From assembly GCA_046296435.1 (NCBI GenBank), contig JBKBLI010000031.1, positions 1-39,161 on the forward strand: a DNA stretch of 39,161 nucleotides. The letters run 5' to 3'. The notes under the pieces are model-generated. The model saw only the letters and a program-made list of their open reading frames with translations, had not been told where the DNA came from and did not search any database. The first letter of the stretch is position 1. Each line of letters opens with the position of its first letter. The position numbers and the translations under genes are program-made. Source of the stretch: M3007 sp046296435 (GTDB lineage Bacteria; Bacteroidota; Bacteroidia; Chitinophagales; Saprospiraceae). Shown here in pieces: positions 34,941-39,161 of this stretch.

Positions 34941-35323
34941 GGAATACGGAGGCGCAGGGTTAGCGACCCGCGCGTCTGTAAGTTGTGCGGCAGTGTGATC
35001 CTGCCCGCATCGATGTTGTCCGGCAGGACGAACTTGACGCCGCGGCGTCGCCTACGTCTTCAGGCAGCAGCTTTTCAGTCGATACGCCGGAGTTGGTTTT
35101 CATTGAAAATGTTTGTAAAAACTTATCCATGCCAAGCGCTTAAAGAGCAAGGATTTGTAAATTGTATATCCTTGCAAACGAGGCATTTTAAAGTCCGAGA
35201 CCGGGTGTTCTTTTGGCAAAATAAACAGCCGGCATTTTTCAAGCGCCGACTTCCAATTGCAAAAGGCTTTGCCGCAAGGTTCGGTTTACAAATTTTTTTT
35301 CAAAAATCAAGCGGCCTTGCGGC
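34941..35323 (-). pseudogene. intergenic region with a possible minus-strand gene remnant
   Basis: No intact gene in these 383 bases. On the minus strand ATG at 35103 opens MKTNSGVSTEKLLPEDVGDA. After a one-base shift near 35040 the frame GVKFVLPDNIDAGRITLP...LRLRIP continues with GC-rich third positions like real genes. This may be a frameshifted remnant. From about 35095 to 35290 the DNA is AT-rich and contains the inverted repeat GCAAGGAT / ATCCTTGC (35147-35154 and 35168-35175). T8-C-A5 at 35293-35306 precedes the next gene end. Confidence 0.3.
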
Positions 35324-36385
35324 TTAGTCTTTGGCTTGGATCAAGCGTCCGGCATCCACGTCTTTGATGAACTGTATGAGGGCGCTGAAATAGGCCTCCG
35401 GGTCGTCGAATTGGGAGAGGTGTCCGCCGTTGGTGGTGGCGCTGCGGCCGTTTTGGACTTCCCGGGCCATTCGCCGCATGTATTCGGGATCCATGGTGTC
35501 GTGCCGCGCGCCCAACATGAGGGTGGGGACGCGGATCTCTTTGAGTCTGGCCTCGATGTCCCAATTGCTGAGGGTGGCCTCCGGGGTTACGCCAAACTCG
35601 CTGGGGCCTTGCATGTGGACGTAGATCTGCTGGTTGAGGTGCTCGAACATCAACTGGATGGACTTGGGCCATTGTTCGACGGGCTTGCGCAGGACGTGTT
35701 GGGGGTAGAAATGGGCCATCAGGAGTTCTTCGTAGCGCGGGTTGGCGTAGTCTTTTTTGGCTTCGATGGCTTCGATTTCTTTCAGGACCTCGGGGGGCAA
35801 TTGGGGGCCTAAGACTGCGCGGGCGTATTTGTTGTACTCGGGGATGCTGGCCACCATGTTGGAGACGATGAGGCCCTTGAGATTGTCCTGATACTTCAGG
35901 GCGTATTCCATGGCCAGGATGCCGCCCCAGGACTGGCCGAGGAGGTAGAAGTTGTCTTTGTCGAGATTCAGGGCTTTGCGCACCTGCTCCACCTCTTCTA
36001 CGAAGCGCTCGACGGTCCAGAGGGCGGGGTCGTTGGGCTTGTCGCTGTAGTAGGAGTCGAGTTGGTCGTAGTAGATGTACTCGATGCCTTCTTTGGGGAG
36101 GTAGCCCTCGAAGTTTTGGAATTGCTCATGCGTGCAGCCGGGGCCGCCGTGCAGCAGCAGCAGGCGCATGCGGGGGTTGTTGCCCATGCGCTTGACATAG
36201 ACCTCGAATGTGCCTTTGGGCGTTTGGATCGGGATCATCCGGATGCCGCCGGTTTGCTGGTCGCCGCTTTGGGAGTAGTCCCAGTAATCGCTTTGGATGG
36301 ACGCGGGCGCCTTGGCGCCGCGGTCGCCGCCGCAAGCTGCGGCGAGCAGGAGGGTGAGAAGCAGTGCCGAAGTCTGATTTTTCAT
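35324..36385 (-). CDS. proline iminopeptidase-family alpha/beta hydrolase lipoprotein
   Basis: A 353-residue lipoprotein (lipobox LAAAC) with the S33 peptidase fold. HGGPG forms the oxyanion hole. The nucleophile serine is in GQSWGG (near residue 150), the aspartate in GARHDTMDP (near 295) and the histidine in GGHLSQF (near 322). The cap domain between them includes the glutamate-rich helix EVLKEIEAIEAKKDY. The family removes N-terminal proline or hydrolyses related amides. ATG at 36385 is chosen for the signal peptide; the Arg-rich frame before it is non-coding. A TATATTTG promoter box lies upstream. Confidence 0.92.
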   Translation of the reverse strand: MKNQTSALLLTLLLAAACGGDRGAKAPASIQSDYWDYSQSGDQQTGGIRMIPIQTPKGTFEVYVKRMGNNPRMRLLLLHGGPGCTHEQFQNFEGYLPKEGIEYIYYDQLDSYYSDKPNDPALWTVERFVEEVEQVRKALNLDKDNFYLLGQSWGGILAMEYALKYQDNLKGLIVSNMVASIPEYNKYARAVLGPQLPPEVLKEIEAIEAKKDYANPRYEELLMAHFYPQHVLRKPVEQWPKSIQLMFEHLNQQIYVHMQGPSEFGVTPEATLSNWDIEARLKEIRVPTLMLGARHDTMDPEYMRRMAREVQNGRSATTNGGHLSQFDDPEAYFSALIQFIKDVDAGRLIQAKD

Positions 36386-36466
36386 TGCGTTGCATTTTGA
36401 TTGAGCGTATGGCGGGCGGGCGCAGGCGCGCGCCCTGCGCCTTGGTCTCGCGCCCCTTTTGCGACG

Positions 36467-36474
36467 CAAATATA
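36467..36474 (-). promoter_or_regulatory. Bacteroidota-type -7 promoter box for the iminopeptidase
   Basis: TATATTTG on the minus strand matches TAnnTTTG perfectly and lies 81 bases before the ATG at 36385. Confidence 0.5.
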
Positions 36475-36541
36475 TTGGGTTTTGTTGAAAATGCGCTCTT
36501 AGGCGTCAGATATTTTGTTAGCCGGCGGCCTGCGCGCTGCG

Positions 36542-36559
36542 GCGCAGGCGCTCCTGCGC
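36542..36559. terminator. GC-rich hairpin after the glycosyltransferase gene
   Basis: GCGCAGG (36542-36548) and CCTGCGC (36553-36559) form a 7-base-pair stem with a 4-base loop, 13 bases after the stop of the minus-strand glycosyltransferase. No T run follows, so termination here is uncertain. Confidence 0.3.
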
Positions 36560-36572
36560 TCATCATTGTCCG

Positions 36573-37226
36573 TTAGGGCTCGTCGGCGGGGTGCTTTTTC
36601 TTGAGGGTCGCGCAGATACTGTCGGGTATGTTCCGATAGTAGATATAGGTTCGGAGATTGGCTTTTTTTGCGCGGTATTTTGTCTGGGCTTCGGCGTAGA
36701 AGTTGGCGTCGGCGGCGAAGCCGCTCTTGAAGCGGATGGTTTCGAAGACCTCCCTGCGGCCGAACAAAGTGCCGAAGAGTATGGCGTCGTCCAAGTGTAT
36801 GCGTTGGCTCAGGTCGTTTTTGTCCGGCACGTAGTAGTCGTCGTCCGTACTGGTGACCGTCTCGGTAGTCGAACAGATCAGGTCGAAGCCTTCGATCTCG
36901 CGCAGGCAAGCGCTCAGGTGGTTGGGCTTGTACTCGTCGTCGCTGTCGAGGATGGCGATGTATTCGCCTGCGCTGTTCAGCACGCCCCGGTTGATGGATT
37001 CGGATTGCCCGCGGTTGCTGTGTCGTATGTAGATGATTTTTTCTTCGTACTGTTCGACGTATTGCAGCAGGGATTGCCGGTCGTTGTCCTTGCTGCCGTC
37101 GTCGATGATGATGAGTTCGAAATCCTGACAATCCTGACGGAGCACGGAATCAATCGCCCTTTTGACGTAGGCAAAATCGGTATTGTAGAGGGCCGTCAAC
37201 ACCGATATTTTTGCGCGTTTTGACAT
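36573..37226 (-). CDS. family 2 glycosyltransferase
   Basis: A 217-residue GT-A fold enzyme. SVLTALYNTDFAYVKRAIDSVLRQDCQDFELIIIDDGSKD is the nucleotide-sugar binding start, and YIAILDSDDEYKPNHL holds the metal-binding DxD. The acceptor half (residues 120-217) is short and ends without a membrane helix. It probably transfers a sugar to an envelope polysaccharide or lipid precursor; specificity is unknown. ATG at 37226 gives the family N-terminus MSKRAKISVLTALYN. No other sugar genes are near, and no promoter box was found. Confidence 0.92.
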   Translation of the reverse strand: MSKRAKISVLTALYNTDFAYVKRAIDSVLRQDCQDFELIIIDDGSKDNDRQSLLQYVEQYEEKIIYIRHSNRGQSESINRGVLNSAGEYIAILDSDDEYKPNHLSACLREIEGFDLICSTTETVTSTDDDYYVPDKNDLSQRIHLDDAILFGTLFGRREVFETIRFKSGFAADANFYAEAQTKYRAKKANLRTYIYYRNIPDSICATLKKKHPADEP

Positions 37227-37323
37227 TGCATTTACCTTGGGTGGTGCGCCCGTTGAACAATCCTTCGAGACGAAAGGTTGTTTGACGGGCGCGCTCAATG
37301 ACTGACCTGCGCCCTGTTTGCGC

Positions 37324-37335
37324 TTTTTTCAAAAA
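37324..37335. repeat. T6-C-A5 tract
   Basis: A member of the T-tract/A-tract set between the glycosyltransferase and the permease gene. Confidence 0.4.
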
Positions 37336-37388
37336 GGAATACAACGCGCTGGCGGCCTTTGCGCCGGCTTCGGAAAGTCCCGCGAGCC

Positions 37389-38363
37389 TCAGAGCAGGAG
37401 GTTGAACAGGTAGCCTGAAAAAATAATGCACGCCGTCACGACGGCGAAAAAAATGACGATCAACTTCAGGGACATCACTTTTTTGAGCAGCGTGGCCTCG
37501 GGCAGCGAAAGCCCCACCACGCCCATCATGAAGGCGATGGCCGTACCCAGCGGGATGCCTTTCTGCACCAGCACCTGGATGATGGGCAGCACGCCCGCCG
37601 CGTTGCTGTACATCGGCACGGCCAGAATCACGGCCAGCGGTACGGCCAGCGGGTTGTCCTTGCTGATGTATTGTTCAAAAAAGCCGGTTGGGATGTAGCC
37701 GTGCATCAGCGCGCCGATGCCGATGCCGATGATCACGTACCAAAATACGCTTCGGACAATGCCCAGCGCTTCGCGGCCGACTTCGGGCAGGCGTTGCGCG
37801 AAGCGCTTTTTTTCCGCTTCCAACTTGTCTTCGATTTCGGCATTGCGGAGGATTTGTTGCACCCAATCCGAGAGCAGAGGCTCCAGGCGGAGTTTGCCCA
37901 GGACAAAACCGCCGATCGTGCCGAGCAAAATACCGCTCGCGGCATAGATCAGGGTGCTTTTCCAGCCGAACATCCCGATGAACATCGCGATGGCCACTTC
38001 GTTGACCAAGGGCGAGGTGATCAGAAAAGCGAAGGTGATGCCCAGCGGAATCCCTCCTTTTACGAAGCCGATGAACAGGGGTACCGACGAGCAGGAGCAA
38101 AAAGGCGTTAGGGCGCCAAACGTCGATGCCAGCGCGTATTCAAATCCGTACAGCTTGTTTCTCGACAGGAAGTTGCGGATCCGATCAATCGGGAAGTACG
38201 AATTGACGACGCCCATCACCAGGGTGATGAGAAACAGCAAAAGGAGGATCTTTACGGTGTCGTAGATGAAAAAGTTCAGGGAACTGCCCAGATGCGATCC
38301 CCGGGCAATTCCGAAAACGCCATAGACCAGCCCGTCGGCGAGATCTTGTATCCAGTCGAACAT
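37389..38363 (-). CDS. YraQ/ArsP-type (UPF0718) permease
   Basis: A 324-residue membrane protein with about eight helices in two related halves. TPFCSCSSVPLFIGFVKGGIPLG (near residue 90) carries the conserved paired cysteines, and MYSNAAGVLPIIQVLVQKGIPLGTA repeats the pattern in the second half. The family includes ArsP, which exports trivalent organoarsenicals, and proteins of unknown substrate. It is third in an operon after a thioredoxin-like protein and a Cys-rich rhodanese, with 12 bases between genes. A thiol or metalloid substrate is likely, but arsenic itself is only an inference. Confidence 0.88.
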   Translation of the reverse strand: MFDWIQDLADGLVYGVFGIARGSHLGSSLNFFIYDTVKILLLLFLITLVMGVVNSYFPIDRIRNFLSRNKLYGFEYALASTFGALTPFCSCSSVPLFIGFVKGGIPLGITFAFLITSPLVNEVAIAMFIGMFGWKSTLIYAASGILLGTIGGFVLGKLRLEPLLSDWVQQILRNAEIEDKLEAEKKRFAQRLPEVGREALGIVRSVFWYVIIGIGIGALMHGYIPTGFFEQYISKDNPLAVPLAVILAVPMYSNAAGVLPIIQVLVQKGIPLGTAIAFMMGVVGLSLPEATLLKKVMSLKLIVIFFAVVTACIIFSGYLFNLLL

Positions 38364-38375
38364 AAGCGCGAGGAA

Positions 38376-38771
38376 TTAGCAGCAATTGGCTTTAGAGCAG
38401 CAGCCGCCGCCTTGATCGTCCAACACGGTTGAGGGGTCGCCTTTGGTCGGGAATCCGCGCTGCACCCAACGGATGATGCCATGCTGCATGTTGACCACGC
38501 GCTCGCTGTCGTAACCGTTGTTGATCAAAAAGTACGTAGCCCTGAGGCTTCGGCCGCCGCCTTTGCAAGCCACAACGACTTGGCGGTCTTGGGGTATTTC
38601 ACGATACCGGTCTTCAAATTCGCTCAGCGGGATGTGCAGCAAATTCGGAACATCGTAGGCCAGCGCCTCGACCTCGTCGCGTTCGCGCACATCAACCATG
38701 AGGGCCCCTTCTGCAATCCATTTTTGGGCGCTGGTGGGGCATATTTCTTTTGCTTTTAATTGCACTTCCAT
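38376..38771 (-). CDS. rhodanese-domain protein with Cys-rich C-terminal tail
   Basis: A 131-residue protein with one rhodanese domain (residues 10-108). The active-site cysteine is Cys69 in VVVACKGGGRS, which would carry a persulfide; DVRERDE is the usual N-terminal motif. The last 11 residues contain two Cys pairs (124-125 and 130-131), which could bind a metal or metalloid. No signal peptide. It lies 11 bases after the thioredoxin-like gene and 12 before the permease gene, so sulfur or metalloid handling by the three proteins together is likely. Confidence 0.9.
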   Translation of the reverse strand: MEVQLKAKEICPTSAQKWIAEGALMVDVRERDEVEALAYDVPNLLHIPLSEFEDRYREIPQDRQVVVACKGGGRSLRATYFLINNGYDSERVVNMQHGIIRWVQRGFPTKGDPSTVLDDQGGGCCSKANCC

Positions 38772-38782
38772 TGCGGTTTCGA

Positions 38783-39016
38783 TTATTTTAAAAGTTCGAC
38801 AATTTCGTTGACCTGCGCTACCCGCCCTTTGATCTTGATTTGTTCGTCAATGACCAAAACAGGGGTCGAAAGGACGTTGTAAGCCATGATTTGCTGGATG
38901 TCTTCCACCTTGAGGACCTCCGCTTCGATGCCCAGTTGGGCGATGGCTTCTTTGACGTTGGCTTCGGTTTGCTTGCATTTGACGCAACCCGTGCCCAAAA
39001 CTTTGATGACTTTCAT
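38783..39016 (-). CDS. small thioredoxin-fold redox protein (TM0996/MTH895 type)
   Basis: A 77-residue mini-thioredoxin with the active site GTGCVKC (Cys11, Cys14) after the first strand. TPVLVIDEQIKIKGRV holds the cis-proline strand, as in the 'redox-active disulfide protein 2' family. These are often encoded beside UPF0718 permeases, as here. ATG at 39016 gives the typical start MKVIKVLG; the frame before it is non-coding. It is the first fully visible gene of the three-gene operon. Confidence 0.92.
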   Translation of the reverse strand: MKVIKVLGTGCVKCKQTEANVKEAIAQLGIEAEVLKVEDIQQIMAYNVLSTPVLVIDEQIKIKGRVAQVNEIVELLK

Positions 39017-39110
39017 GTCTTGTTGAAAAAAATGAAATTGATGTTGATTTGGCGAAAATCCGCCTTTCTCTGGGCCGCACGGCTTAGCCTGCGCCCTGTC
39101 GGCGGGGCGT

Positions 39111-39161
39111 CTAAGGGGCGCAGCTTTTGGTTTCAAAAAACTCGGCAAACAGTTGCTTGGC
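39111..39161 (-). CDS. 3' end of a further minus-strand gene (partial)
   Basis: From the window edge an open frame encodes AKQLFAEFFETKSCAP and then a TAG stop (39111-39113). The amphipathic helix and Cys near the end resemble C-termini of ArsR-type regulators, which commonly precede such operons, but 16 residues cannot prove this. Codon use is like the neighbours. The gap to the thioredoxin-like gene is 94 bases. Confidence 0.45.
   Translation of the reverse strand, partial: AKQLFAEFFETKSCAP

Noticed and set aside
1..39161. CRISPR array, tRNA, rRNA or insertion sequence
   Set aside because: No regularly spaced repeats, no cloverleaf-like sequences and no transposase motifs were seen by eye in the intergenic regions; a covariance-model scan was not possible.

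Overview
The window is chromosomal DNA from a member of the Bacteroidota, probably a GC-rich environmental lineage; Saprospiria or Chitinophagia would fit but cannot be decided here. Three lines of evidence support this. There is a SprE/PorW-type lipoprotein of the type IX secretion and gliding system. Several genes are preceded by Bacteroidota-type -7 promoter boxes (TAnnTTTG). Clear Shine-Dalgarno sites are scarce, and lipoproteins, BatD, FAS1 and NVEAL-like/beta-propeller families are frequent. Coding DNA is GC-rich; some intergenic stretches and one accessory cassette are clearly AT-richer. Two runs of N (1951-2047 and 25840-25938) are assembly gaps inside genes. No rRNA, tRNA, CRISPR array or transposase was seen.

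Layout. 1-9.8 kb: recG (3' end lost in a gap), then minus-strand genes: a small lipoprotein, an LctP-family permease, a tight operon of dipeptidyl peptidase IV, MeaB GTPase and MlaF-like ATPase, and an EnvC-like murein hydrolase activator. 9.9-14.9 kb: an ArnT-like glycosyltransferase divergent from sprE/porW, whose leader holds two terminator-like hairpins. 15.0-17.4 kb: a translationally coupled pair made of an unknown protein and a cytoplasmic trypsin-like protease fused to a zinc ribbon and a C-terminal YbjN-like domain. 17.7-19.7 kb: an AT-richer cassette with its own promoter and terminator. It encodes two related six-cysteine peptides, the first with ACG where ATG is expected, and a 6-bladed beta-propeller lipoprotein. 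19.8-23.2 kb: Mn-type superoxide dismutase, then an amidohydrolase and a DUF58 protein in a row.

23.5-27.7 kb: a one-domain BatD-like protein coupled to full BatD, then a lipoprotein methyltransferase and a site-2 protease with CBS domains. 27.7-31.8 kb, minus strand: a two-gene operon of a DASS/SLC13 transporter and a tandem retropepsin-PDZ protease, then cinA. 32.3-34.2 kb: an outer-membrane beta-barrel protein and a two-FAS1 lipoprotein with a strong terminator. 34.4-37.2 kb: an unknown exported protein, a degraded stretch, a proline-iminopeptidase-like lipoprotein and a family 2 glycosyltransferase. 37.4-39.2 kb: a thioredoxin-like protein, a rhodanese with a Cys-rich tail and a YraQ/ArsP-type permease form an operon; the 3' end of another minus-strand gene runs off the window.

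Most genes are ordinary envelope, proteolysis and housekeeping functions. The least described modules are the protease/zinc-ribbon/YbjN-like pair, the Cys-rich peptide/propeller cassette, and the mini-BatD/BatD pair. A recurring T-tract-C-A-tract palindrome occurs in most of the larger intergenic regions.
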